Shown: one piece after another, positions 40,901 through 55,700 of the stretch
How the letters are laid out: each line of letters starts with the position of its first letter
Position numbering within the stretch: position 1 is the stretch's first letter
Position numbers and translations under genes: made by a program
The notes under the pieces: model-generated
Seen by the model: the letters and a program-made list of their open reading frames with translations, nothing else
Database searches by the model: none
What the model was told of the DNA's origin: nothing
Source: Metaphire vulgaris
Taxonomy: Eukaryota > Annelida > Clitellata > Crassiclitellata > Megascolecidae
Direction of reading: 5' to 3'
DNA: 64,000 nt
Assembly: GCA_018105865.1 (NCBI GenBank)
Contig: CM030836.1
Location: 7,638,692 to 7,702,691, forward strand

Positions 40901-43900
40901 CTAAGCTGGCTTTTCACGGCTTGGACATTCTTCTTGGTGTCGATCTTCTGTTGATATCTCGCCAACTGTCGTCGTCAAAACAGAAGCTGCCTCCTCAGAT
41001 TCACGAGATTCGTCCAGCACGATATTACCACGAGTGCTTAATGATGGAAGATCTGGCTTATCCTGCAGCTGCCTAATATTGGCCAGTAACAATTCCTAGA
41101 CAACAAATTGCGAACATAATAAGAAATATAATTAATTAAACGCTGCAGATGTTAATAATAAGAATATTCTGAGCCATACTCTTGGCGAGTCTTAACTCAG
41201 CTACTTGCAATTATTTTATTATTTTCATGGGTGAACAAGTTCAAAGTTTTAGTGCAAAATTATGTTAAATATGATCACAAGAGTAATTAACAAAGTAACT
41301 TAGAAATGGCACCCCTTGTCAGCTTTGGTTTCGATAACCATAACAACAAAAATGGATCTATAAGAATATAATGTAACAAGGTTTAAAGTGGTTCAGTAGG
41401 GACTGCCCTGTGTGAAAATCACTGTTGTCCCCATCCAATCTAATATCCTAAAGTACTGAGGTTTATTTTGAACTCATTCACAGTCATAGCCTACATGGCA
41501 AATCTACTGCATTTCAGATGGAGTTCAAAGATTTTATTAAATAGATTATGACTAAAGCAAATAATTCTGCAGCATATGCTAACTGAGGTCATGTAAGAAT
41601 AAAAAAATGCAGCATTTGAGACAATAAGGACTGCCATATCTGCAGCGAGTAGGCTAGTTGATATACTTTCTCACTAATGTTCATGGTGGCTTCTCATGGG
41701 AAAAAAGCCACAAAAATTGTCTTGATGCCACAAATTCTGAAATTTATAAATTAAAACAAATAAAAGTTAGCATACAAAATCAGATTCTAATGGGCATAAA
41801 AAAGCAAAACTAATCTCAAGAATGATAGTATAACTAAAGAAAGCATGTTGTTCTTAACTGCCAAAACGGACAACAAACCTTTTCTTCTGTTGCTGGTACG
41901 TTTTCACTTTGCTTTTGCTAAACAATATACAAATGATATCTGAACATCACATGATAACAATTGTAATAGCAAACCACACAATATTCTGTAGCGCAGTATT
42001 CCAATTCATTAAACCAAACTGACAACTAGTAAAATGTTATCATATTTCAACTGTTCACAATCCAAAGCAGTCTGAAATTACAATGAATTCAGTATGAGAA
42101 GCTGACGATGATAGCCAGATATTTATATGATTGATATTTCAACATACAAATAACGTTGCATTAGCAAATCTGAAATTCATAACATTTTATGAATATATAT
42201 ATATATAATATTATATATATATATATAACTGCTGTTTAACAATTAATTCTTTTAATCGCGATCAATTGTGCGACTAAAATAATTAATCGGGATTAATTGC
42301 ATTTTCTTTGAAAAACATCATTTGCAATCACAAGCATTTACAATGTATACAACCCACTGTGCTAGCGACTACACATAACAGCCATTATATAGCACAAGCA
42401 ACATCCATGACAGTTAACTGTAAACAAAAGCTCGTGATGTCATAATTTTTTGAGCTCAGATTGTCTTAGAGAAATATGAAGTGATTAATTTTTTATTCGT
42501 CCGCGATTAACAGTTGTTTAACGCATTAATCGCGTATTATCACAATAAAAATACAGCAATATATATATATACATATATATATATGATATATATGTTAATA
42601 AACTTTTAAAATTTTTATGACATGAAATTGGAACATAGAGTATTGAATAGAGCTCAGTAACAGACAATTCTTTAAGGCAGCTTTTGTTGTCAGAATTGGC
42701 TCAAAGATGAAGATCCTGCCATAACTGCACATGAAGTTTTACAAACTAAATCAAACTGGTCTCAAACCATTACAATAAATGAACTCATCTGCAATTTAAA
42801 AACCTATTTAGCTGAAATCAGACACAAATCAGTAATTGGAAATTGTCATAATTATACCATAGACAGGTTGAAGGCAGTTTTAGCTGCAGTAGTAAGTGCG
42901 TGGCAAATCTGTAAATAAATGCATTAAAATCATAATTACAAGTACATCTATTCAAGTGCACTTCATTCAAGTAATCAAATAAGTGTTCTTCAAATTACGC
43001 TGTTTCATCTGCCAAAGAAATCCTTCTAGTAGGCATTGAATTAAAGTATTTGCATGCTGTATGTATTCAAGACCACTGCTTGGGGTACTTTGGGTGTCCA
43101 AAAAACACTCAAAATTATATAATTAGACATTTACTCAAGAGAAAGACTGACAAGTCAAGTAAGATTCAGAGATTTATCTACACCCCCAGCGGGGGGTTAC
43201 ACCCCGGTTTTTGACAGAAACCCCCTGCCCCTACACCCCTGCCAAGGGTGGTGTTGGCTATCACCCAAACAGCAGTTTATTCTAGGCCTTCTCCAAAGGG
43301 AAATTCCCCCCCCCCAAATTTTAAAATTCCCCCAAAAAAACTTTCTATATGTTGCATTGGGGGATGGAAATTTCCCCCACAAAAGTGTGACGAGTGGGGA
43401 GCTTTTTTTGAGAGGGGGAAATATAAGGATGATCATTTTTTGCTAGTCAGAGCATTGGAGAAGGATATGAAACATAAATAAGATGACCTTTTTTTGCTTG
43501 TCACCACATCTGGAGAGGGAAAAGATAGAAGGGCAACCGTTTTTTTTTTTACTTGTCAAGGTTTTTGGGGAGACAAACCTTCTCCCCCAAACATTTGAAA
43601 CTCCCCCCCAATGTCAAGGTGGCTAGAATAAACACTTCCCAAAGAGACATATGTTAAAAGTAGTATGAAGCTGCTGTGAAGGACAGTGGTGTTATGATGC
43701 AGCTGTTTCGTATTCGTATTATATGTTCAAATCAAAAATTTCAAAGTTTGCAGATGATACAAAAGTTTACAAAACCACTTAAAATCACATTATAATTATA
43801 GGAAAAACTAGCCGTATAAGACTCAACAACATTTGGACTGCTGGACGTTGACACCCCCCGCAATTTTGGGACACCCTCCTGAACGCAGATTCCTGGAAAA

Positions 43901-46747
43901 AAGCCTGGCGTGATTCTTGATGACATTAAAGTCTATGTTCCAAAACCTTTATCAAGCAATGGACAACTTCAGTGAAGCTTGGAATAAGGTACGGTGTTCT
44001 GCAACTCCTCCAAACCCTGGCTATCCACCCCTGATCAAGGACAAGTTTACACCCCCCCAAAATAAAATTCTTGCTAAGGCCCTGTACTGTAAGTAGTCAC
44101 CACATTTGTGCAATCAATGAATGTAAATTTATTACATCACTTAGAGGCTAGGAAAGAGTGAAGCAGGTCATATTTTACATAAATGAGTTAAGAGACAATA
44201 AAAATTATGCCTGGTGATGCTGGGTTACCTACCTCTTCACCAGACTTAGTGCACTCAAAAATGTAACAAGTGAATGCTGACTTATCCAAAGCTGCATTAT
44301 CCTGTGAATGAGTGATGAATCCAAAAAGACTGAAAAGACAAAAGAACAATTAAAACATTAAATCATCCAAATCAAATCAAAATCACTTTATTTCTCAAAC
44401 TTAATCACAGACATTCTAAGTAAAGCACTTCTAAATAATGCAAAATACAAGTAGCCAATCTGGGAAATCATCAAGTTATGACAAACAATAATAATACTAA
44501 AGATTCAATAAAATACTGATCGGCACAAATGATTTTAATTTTAAGCAGTCAATGGCTTCACGCCAGACATAATTACATTACATAATTGATGAGATTTAGA
44601 AAATTTTAGACTATATGCATAGATATAGATAAACAGGCAGAAAAGATCATTGCAATATTGTCAACATCAATATACTCTACACTTCTAAAGAGGATTATAC
44701 CGTTTATTTTCATTGTGAACTGCCCAGTAAGACACATCAGGAAGAGTAAATTCTGCTGTGATGTTTCCATTTGCTGGATCAAACAGCCTAATAATAATAA
44801 AAATAATAATAATAATAAAAATAATAATAGAAATGATTTTTTTGACTTTATAACTCCACTCTAACTACAGTATATCTTAATTCAAGATTTTTGCAGAGTC
44901 ACAGATGACTCAAATTGGCATCAAAATGCAAAAATGCACTGGTTCTTCTAACTTGCCAACAGCAAGCCAAAATGTCAACACTAGATGGTCAAGCACATTA
45001 CACTATGTCAATATCCCAACAAGCTTGTGCTATACAAATAATTACAATATTACAAAACTATAAAATTAACCCAACATAAAACATCGTTTATCAAAAATCT
45101 CCCTGACTTAATTACAAACTGTAATACTGAGCATCTGAAAGAATGTTATCTGCAATCAGATTTTGAGACTATTATATCAACAGCAAAATAAATAAATGAT
45201 AGGCTTAGACCTGAGAGAGCTGGAAGACACGGTTAGTTGAAATTCCGTCATTTTAAAGACATTATAAATTGCACGAGCAGCCATGATCTGTCTCACTGTC
45301 TCCATGATAACAGCGTCTCCTGCATAGAGAATAAACAAAATTACAAGGACTGACACGGAGAAATGCTATAGATCCAGTCAGCACAATCATTACCTTATAG
45401 TCTTCTCTCACCTCGATCTGTGTTAACTTGTTGTGAACCAAGAAAACGAACAGCATGCTTCACATGGCTGTCGTCATCTGCCGCGTTCAACCGACTGTTG
45501 AATGGGTTGATACGTCTGAAAAACATAGGTGAACATTAATTGCAATTAAATAACAAAATTGTTCTTTAATTGTTGTCAATCGAAAACTGTCAAAAGTTCA
45601 CAAAAATTACCACTTTCATTTTCTTCATATTACTTCTTCATATTACATTAACATACACAATGTCAATGAAATACAGAAGCAAATTCAAAGCCAACAAAAT
45701 AATGCTCGTCTACTGAAAGTGCTCCTTAATAATAGACAAAGCTGATGATTTTCTAGGTTACTTGATTGTTTTAAGTACAGAAACATATAACAGCCTTCCT
45801 TGACAATCTTGCCTCAAGATTGCCTCTGATATATAGAAGAATCCTGTAACAGCCGATTTAAAAAGAATGAAAATCAATCACAGTAACCAGAATTACTAGA
45901 AGTAGTTGATCAACCTTTAACGAGATTACACTGCAAGGAACCTATCGACCTTGTGATAGCTCAAATCCTATTGAAACCCAGTCCACAAACTACTGCAGGC
46001 TTTATAGCACAGTAATACGACTTCTAATAATTTACTAACCGAGGCACACCATCACTTCCATCCGGTCGGCTCAACTTGGCATCTTCACAGGGCGCAATGA
46101 TGTCAAATTGGATGGGTGCATCAGGAAAGAAGGTTCCTTCTGATGGAGTAGATGGAGCCATGTTAGGCTGGGTTGATCGGCCAAAACCCGACGCATCTCT
46201 GGAAAATGCAATATAAATACTAGCGTGGACAAAAACGAAAACTTTCCCATTATATTAAAACTGCAAGAATCTTGTGTACTCTTGGCCAGTGATTGTTTTA
46301 TCATGTACCAAACTACGTCAGCAACGATCACTTTACCTTAACATGTCAAGAACTTTTGGAACAGCTGCTGGGACAGATGCCAAAACTGCAGATATAGAAG
46401 AACTTGAATTTTCTGATGTTGAACCATGCTGACGCTAAAAGTAACAGAATTTATAAAAATAAATACATCACTTGAATATCTTAACCCTTGCATTGCTACG
46501 CTTTTTTATAATGCCTTCTTCCATGGGGTGGTTACAATCATTCTATTTATCTCAGTCCACCCTTTGAAAATAGAATAGTGTCATATACCAATAGATTCTG
46601 AATTCAAATCTCTACAAAGCTGATTTTGCTCGTGTAGTACAAGTTATAAGTCATCAAGCATAAGCATTGTATAGAATTTTAATGACTTTCAGATTTTCAC
46701 ATTTAAGGCCCACTGAATGCCAAAAATGTGGTTGTTTACAGAATATA

Positions 46748-46786
<39 letters not shown>

Positions 46787-49700
46787 AAAGCAAAGTCATC
46801 CAAAACACTCAAGATTCTTGCAAACCTAAAGACTCATAGCCCATTTCCGTTTCGTGGACCTCAGCCAGGTGACTTGTGCAGATTACATGATACAGGGTCA
46901 ATGTTCTCATGTAATGTGCCTGTTTACTCAGCAGCTAAAGCCGCTACTCACTTTCCACCAATGGCTGAGTCAACGTTAAGGGCTTTGCCAGGACTATATC
47001 CCTGTACCATTAGCATGCTATATATATATATATATATGGCAAACATGCTTCCTTATTATTATACTTGTATTTCAAGGAATTAATGTCAGTTATACACTAA
47101 TAAATGCAAAATATATAGACTGCTAAATGTCATGAAATACAGTTATATCAATCAGATCTCATCTGATAATGGTTACTGTCCACTGCTTTGATTGCCTGTT
47201 GTACTTGTAGGCTCTTATACAGGCATTTGCATCATAGTTTCACTCTACTGGCATTGCACTTGGCCTTCGTCTTGTAAACCAGCCATAATCCTTCATTCAG
47301 ACATTACATTTTGCAATTGGTTCAAAGGGGGCTTGGGGCTCTATTACTGCACTTACCAATAGATTGCCATAAACTGTTCCCATTTGATTCTCTGCTAAGC
47401 TAGAGTTAGGGCTAAGTCTAAAGACACAGATAATCATTAAGCAAAACAATCAATAAGGAAAAGTTCGGGGATGGCATACACCCTCCGATACCTTTAATCA
47501 AATGGTCATAGCTTAGTAACCCTTATAGCAAAACGATTGCAAAATACGTCAAAATGTTTGAAAATGGACCCTTTACAGGTAACTAGAAGTGCTTGAAAAT
47601 ATATCGCCAGGTCTCCGAAAAATATGGGAAAAAACTGAGTGGGTGGCAACAACTCGAAGCAGTGAAAAGGTTAAGCTGTCACTGTTGTTTCAGTAAATCA
47701 TCCTACAGGAATCAAATGTTTATCTTATTAATGTAAGTTATATGAATAAATTCTAAAAACCTGTCACTTACATGATATACTTACTTAGTATAACATTATA
47801 ATTGAATAAAATGAGTGATTATACTTCAGGAGGTTTGAATCAGCTTTTTTTTCAAAATCAAAGAAAGGTTTGATAAATCAAAGAAAGGTTTGATATGCCG
47901 CTTCAGAATTAATATGCGTTAACCTGGTAAAGAGCTATTGTCTACCTATTGTATTGTATGGTATGGAAGCCACATTTCCAAACAAAAGTATTCTTAATGC
48001 TCTTGACAGACTGATTCGAGTAGTTGTGTGCAAAATTTTTAAAACATGTGAGGCAGATAATGTCGAGTATATCAGAGTCCTGACGGGTTTGGATAGTATG
48101 CATGCTATTGTAGAGAAGCGACAAGCATCCTTTGTTAATAGATATAAGAAGAAGCCACTGTACTTTGCTCAGTGCATTACTAGAATTTGTCTGAGGGCAG
48201 AGGCTGTACTGTGTAAAGTTTGTTCTTAGTTTATTTGTTTATTATTAGGTTTATTTTATTATTATTATTTTATTATTATTATTATTTAGTTTTGTTCAGT
48301 TGATTTGTGTTTTCCTTGGTTGTGTACTACTGGTTGTGTACTACTTTTTATGCTGTGCTTGTCACGAATAAAGATGATTATAAATACCTCTGGAGTGGAC
48401 CGGACACCTTGACCATCGACGGCTGACAACATTTCACCAACAGAAGACTTTTCTTTTGATGCATTTGCGATGGTAGCAATCCACTGGAAAAAAAGCATCA
48501 ACAACATCATAATTGTTGTCAACACCACCACCACCACCACCACCACCACCACCACCACCACCACCACCACCACCACCACCACCACCACCACCACCACCAC
48601 CACCACCACCACCACCACCACCACCACCACCACCACCACCACCACCATCAATCATGCATCATCTTTGTCATTGTCACCACATCATCATTTTGATACTGTG
48701 TAACTGCTCAATGCTCGAAGGCTGTCTTTGCTGATTCTAAAAAGAGAGCCAGTGTACTGTCTGCAATCAAAAACCCTGGCCTTGATGTCAATGACTCCCT
48801 TATTTTCTGTCCCATCTCCAATCTCTCCTTTCGATCAGAAACCATTGAAATAAAACAGAAAGCTCTGCAAGACTGACCAACATTTCAAAACACCCACTTT
48901 GTCACGCATCATCATGATGACAAGATGTCAGTTACCTCATCCCGTTCGAAGGCATTTTCAGCTTGCAGAATGACAGTCCTGAAAAAAGAGATTTAGTGAC
49001 ATAGTGCATTTAGTTTTCCAAAATCTGTTGTACTGAGAATATGAAAATGAGATCAAATATCAAATGAACTGCAAAAGAGCAAATCAGCATTATAAGTAAA
49101 ACACCCATAGCACTAGCAGCTTAACCCAAGAAATGAATATTTTCTAAACAATATCCAAAAGGCAAATTTTGAAAATGTAAAAATATAAAATTTAAATAAC
49201 AATATACAAATCTGCAGAGGAAGCCATTAAGAAAATTTGCAAAATTTGAGCTTTGAAGCAAAAACTGACAAATGTTATAGAATTACTCGGCTACTACCGA
49301 TATTAGTGCGTGATGGATGGAAGAAACAAGAAACCCAAAACGAAGTTTCAACCACAAACCAGAGGGGAAAAGATCTAAAGGAAGACTGAAAAGATGATGG
49401 GCAGATGGATTGAGAGAGGATCTGAACATGGCAGGGCTGAATCTCAATGGAAAAACTGACAAAACTGACGAAAGACACTGAATGACCTTGGAAGAAATAG
49501 CAAAGGACAGAGAGAGAACTTTGGAGAGATGTCATGGAGAGGTTGATAGCTGAACACAGCTGGAGGATGAGACCTGACCTGGCCTGATTAGTGCATATTG
49601 ATAATTGAGATTTTCCCATTTTGTTGAGAGAAATATTGCAAAATTATCTCAGGGTAGGGTGGCAAATGGCTGTCCCTGAAAATCAAAATGAAATATTTCA

Positions 49701-52700
49701 GAGAGATAACAAAAGGCAACACCCTGAAGGCAGCAAAATAAGACAAAGAATAATAACCAAATTCATCAGGTAATTCAAGATAAGTTAACACAGCAGTAAG
49801 CTTACGGTATGTGACAAAAGCTACAAATAATCTTTGGCGATGCTGTCATGCATCTTCAGAAGCAACGCTGACAGCAATGTGACCAAAGAAATCAAACTCA
49901 CACTTTAAATTCATAAAGGATTTAATATATATATATATCTCGGTTATGAAAAGCTATTAAATACGAATACATAAATAATTAATAATTATATAAGCTTTTA
50001 AATAATCATAAACAACTGTTGCTTACTTCTTGTTAGATAGTTGAACAATCTGAAAGACAAATCTTCTGTCCTCAATTTCTATTATTTCAGTTTTGTTTGG
50101 CTCATTCAAGTCTAAGACAGGACTTCCAGCAACCTAAGAAATCAAGAGTCATACCTTGAAAAAATGTAAATCTGAGTAATTATCAATAATTAATTAATTA
50201 ATTAATTATTATATTACACAAAACAACTTCACTTTGGCACATTGTCCCCACTATGCATTCTTTACCACTAAATAAACATCACAGCCGCATCAAGTAAGAT
50301 CATCTGGTCATTATAGTTTATGAATATGAACATATTTATGCAAATTTTCTCTAACTCTGACTTCTGATTTTTATGAAACAATGTACTTTTCTTGAAAATT
50401 TGAAAAAATATGACAATTCCACAATTTTTCTGAACTCCACACCTGCTGCCCACAATTATTCAAGTTTAGAAGGAGAATCAAAATTGTCATCAGAAAATGG
50501 GACTGAAGGTATATAGCCTGTTCTACTCTGAAATCTTGAAAATGTAACATGCAAGAATGATAAGAAATGTCACATACAGCTAGAACTACATTTCTGGCAC
50601 TGCTTAGTTACAGAAAAGGTCTGCATTATTATAGCTTTTAGCAAGTTCAAGTGATATCTTGGCAGGTTCTGCTTGGTTCTTAATAATTATCACACTAAGT
50701 AAAAAAGTCTTATTCAACAATAATTCAACAAAGAAACATATGAAGCTCTTATTTTTATGTAACATCTTGATACATGAACTAGCCATCAGCCTAAATTGCT
50801 ATGCAGACCATATTAATTTCCGCTCTAAGCCAGTGGACAGGTGAGTGTCCGGAAAACAATTTCAGCAAGCTGACGCCTAACCAAATAAGCTATCAAAGAA
50901 CTCCAAGATTTAACGTACTCTAATAGTCATTTACATAATGTCTGCAAAAGCACTAAAGTTCAAACATCAAGGCCTGGCTAGCCATGATAAAATTTCAATA
51001 TTACATTCAATCTATAGCTCTGATTTCAAACTGCAAACATTTTGAACAAGTTTGAAAGAACTCTTCTCAAATTAATTCAATTCCTATCTTTTACATGAGT
51101 CATAACAGATTTTGCCACCTCATCTTTGGTCTGGCACATAAGATTTCCACCCTGAATGAAAAAGTAACATCGATCCCATCTGCTGGACAAAAGCGTCAAC
51201 TTACTACAAACAGAACATGAACAGTTCTGCACCTACCTTATACGCAAAAGCATCACAGATTTCTAGCGTAATTGCTAAATTGTATATTAGTATAGTACCA
51301 AAATTAATGCAATATTCTGGAATGTAGATAACATCAGAAACAAAAGTAACATAGTACTGCAACTGAATGTTAGTTTTAAGGACAGCAGTTACACTCTAAT
51401 CAAGGAAGTATACTTGACAAATAATACATTTGCAGAAATTTGTCAAAATTTCCTTAACATTCTTCAATGAACTTTTCTGAATTTTGCAATATATTATGTA
51501 CTTCTGTAGGGTTTTATGAATAATGCATTTTTAATGGCATGTTTATCTTGAATAACACATTACATTACCGGCACGTCGTCGTCGTCATAATCATCATCGT
51601 CATATACAATAACTAACAAGTAATAGTGGTGTTTAAAATCAAAGCAAAACCGGTAGTTTTCATGAATTTCACAAGAAGTCTGACAGACGATGCAATTCTG
51701 TATGCCAAAAATTAGATAAGAGTGAAATATCATGTAGATTTTGAGAAAAGCAAGACTCCAGGGAAACCTGTGATTCTCAGAATAAATAGTGATCATTTAA
51801 AAATATTTTACATGCAGCATCACATTTATCTTGATGGGCAAAGTCTCAAACCCACTTTAAATGAAATTAAAAAACTTCATTCAACTCAAAAGTAGTACAT
51901 TTAAAATAAAACCATTACTTCTGTTTGATTAAAAGCTGTTGCCTGGAAAAATCTACTTAAATGAAGAGATTTATCAGAGCTGAATTTCTGCATCACTCTG
52001 AGGCAAGTAACAAAATTACTTTCAATACTACTATCATTCACAAACAAGTGACAAATATTAGCATTGATTGCAGGGTATGGTAAAAGGCAAATGAATCCCA
52101 TACTCGATTTCAAGCACTGGCTTCTGAGGCAAGCAGTGACACATGTGGCTTCAGCCATTAAGCTAGAGACATTTTCCAGTCGTACGTCTAGACCCATGTT
52201 TACCTTAGCAGCTTAATGCTGCTCCACATTTACCACTGCCCTCTAACAAGTAAGGCTGAGTTGACCTTAGGGATCCTGTGGGTGTCGATCCCGTTCCTTC
52301 TGTATGCAATAGTTCTCTCCCTCTCTCACACTCGGACAGTTCTTGGTTCTCGTGCCTTCTCAGTGGTTGCCCCCAAACATTGGAACTCATTGCCTCAGCA
52401 AGTGCACATTGCAAATTCATTACAGACATTTAGAAAAAGATTAAAAACCCATTTTTGACCTGGCTTATCCACCATAGACTGTCACTTGTTTGCCTGGCCA
52501 GATACCCTGGATTTGACCTGGATCTTTAATGATTTGGATTTGGTGTGCCATCGGTTGATGCTCCTGTGCATTATGAAGTGGCGCTATAGAAGTTTTAGAT
52601 TAGATTAGATTCAGATTCTGTTAACGTTCTGTGCTAGCATGTTATCAATATGCCATCTTCCCACTAGCTGGATTGCAGGGGAAGGTGCATTATTTCAAGA

Positions 52701-55700
52701 CATTGGCTACTCTAATTCAGTGGAGTTGCTCAACATGAAAGTACTGTAGCTTGATATTCATCAAGAATTTGCAATGAGCAATTCAATTTACCTTAATACT
52801 ACAAGGCAATTCAAACTAAGAGCTCTCAAACAGAGAAGCAACTGTCTTAAACTAAAGATTTTGTCTTGTGTACTCTATTTCCCTACGCTCATTCGAGTAC
52901 GGGGCTACCTTTACTCTATTTATACTTAAATTCAAATAACTAGGCTACTATTAAAAATCACCATTAGGGTAATTTATTTAAGAAGAAGTATAGTGACAAG
53001 ATTAACACAAGCTGATGATTTTGAAAACTTCAGAGACATGTTCTACGTACGTTCTCAGAAACAGATAGCCTGCCTTCTGTGAGAGATTGCAGTTGGGAGA
53101 CACATGAGGCATATCAGGCAATGGCTCAGCATAGTATCTGTGTATGCTGTTTTGTTCGATTGTCTCAATTTGCTGTCTCATTGTTTGGGAAGCTTCTTTC
53201 AACTCAGACTGAACTCTAGTAGTTTAAAAAAAACCAAGCCGTAACATATTTTGCATGAGTAACATATGTGTGTCTGTGTGAATGCATGTGTGCTGGACTG
53301 TGGTAAGGCATAGATGTACCAAGGTTAGTAATGCTGGATAATGAAAGCATTAAAAAGTAATATGAACAATTTAGAATAATTTCCAGAAAAAAACTGTATA
53401 CCAGTAGTAATTATAGCAGCACTGTTATCACAGGAGACAAGATGAAAACATAATAGAGAAGCAAATAATGAAAAATGAAATTAAATATTCAGTTACAATA
53501 GGCAATATGAACTGTCAAATATAGAAAGATGGTTCATCAACATGCTGCAATATTTTGAGCACGTATAGAGGAACAGAGCTTCTAGGTCAACACTGGAAAG
53601 GACAATCCAACAAGAAATGATGCTGGAAAGAAGATACACAGGGCGGCCAAAAAGACGATGGCTGGATGACCTGGAGGAGTGGACAGGACTGCAAATGTCA
53701 GCAGCAGTAAGGAAAATACAGGATAGACATTTCTGGAGAAAGGAAATTCATGCTGTCACCTCAACTTCAGTTTGTAAAGGAACAAGGAGATGAGGTGATA
53801 TGATAAAAACAATGAAAATCCTCCACCAACTACTCTTCATATAACATTCAAAACTACCTCACTCTGTAAATATTATCATCAGTGACATTTTATGGAAAAT
53901 ACAAAATTCTCCTGAGAAGTCTCAATAGAAAAGTGATACTATTACAACAGAACAAAAATCCCTAATGTCTGCAGACTTAAAGAAAATATGTAACTAGAGA
54001 CAGACATAACACTGATTAGTAAGTATTTTAATAATGAAATAAGGGCAAAAAACAAAATTATCTGGCAATCAGATTATAAAATGAGAATCTAGTCAAAGAG
54101 TCCAGTTTACCCAAGAACAGATGCATTAATGTTTCCAACAAACTCATCCACCTCTTTTCTAATCACAGACTCTCGGCCAATTTCAAAAAATGTTTTCTGG
54201 GCATTCATCAGTCCAACAAGTGGCTCCAAAAGTGATGACTTGCGTTTATACTGCAGACTGTTCAATGCCGTATAATAATGAAGGCAGGTCTGAAAAGAAA
54301 ATGATAAAATGTCGTCACTCTGAAAAACAGTTAAACCAAATATGAACAAATCTAGCACGCCATTTTAGGGCAGAATGTATTGCTAAGCTCTCTAGATGGG
54401 AAAACATATTGATACCAGTTGATAAACTTAATTAAGTCTTTATTCAACAAGAAGAATATATTATCATAATCTCAACATATATTACATGCATTCAAATACT
54501 TTTTAAAATGTTCATCAACAATAAATTTTCCACAACTTCAAAGGAAATAGCAAAATCCACTTCATATAGCATGCACCATCAGAGGAATCATGTCCAAAAG
54601 ACAAGAAACTAAATGGTGCCAACAAAGTAATGGTTCTGAAAATGGCAAATAATATGATAACAGTGACGTGTGAATAGCCTCTTACTTCGGTAATTTTGTA
54701 ACTTTGGTATTTTCAGATATACATTATATAATAAGAAAAGAGTTTTCAGTGATGACCACACAATACCTCACAAATAATATAATTTATATGGTCTATAAAT
54801 TTAATCTAAAGTTGTAGTAGTCTGACTGTGAGAATACCAACACTATGATATATGTTTGAATTAATTTCTGCGAAGAGGCAGAAGAGCTAAATATTCTAAA
54901 GACATTTACCGTATGCATTTATAAGCAATTAAGACAAGCGATCAAATGTCAGAATGTGCTAATGTGCTTTATATTCTTTAGCATCAAGCCCACTGATGAA
55001 TTCTTATTGCTTAGAGTCTACACTCTAGTAAAAGTAAAAACCATTGTAAAAGTCGTCAATTAGTTGAGAAACCTTCGATGGATCAACAATGAGTATATCA
55101 GCTCTAGTTAATACAGTGGAACCAGAACTTCATAATGAAAATGCAATATGGCGATAAATAAAATAAATTGTGGAAGGTTGGAACAAGAATGGAAAAGTAT
55201 TGAACAGATATGATCAGAAAATATCAGTCAAGCAGCAGGCAATGATGACAAGACATATTGCTGCCATAATGTCATGCTCTAGAGCGAATGCAAAGAAACA
55301 TTCCACAAGTTTTTTTTAGACATATCTGATACATTTGGTTAATTATTACAAACTCTGTGATTGGTTTAGGCACATTTGGTGAACAGTTGAACATACTTGG
55401 TGACTTTTTTTTCTCGCTATATAAAGTTCATCAACCACTTCTTGTCTCGACTTGTCTTGTTCTTTCTTCTTTGGAAATTTCATGTATGTTGCTAATGATT
55501 GCTCATGCTCTGAAAAGATAGACATTTTATAACAGTCAGTGCAAAAGCAAGACATTAAGGTTGGAAGCACTCCAGAAGCATGTGTCGAATGCACAGTATC
55601 AAAGATTTTAAAGGCATATATATAGAAAACAGAAACCAAACTTACCATCACTAGCTGATTGGAATACTTCTTTCAAAGACAGGATTTCTTAAAATAAAAA

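Noticed and set aside
48286..48734. Long open frames of poly-Val, poly-Gly, poly-Thr and poly-Pro
   Set aside because: All are readings of the (CAC)n microsatellite in an APPL intron; the true exon (48388-48483) lies beside it in its own phase.
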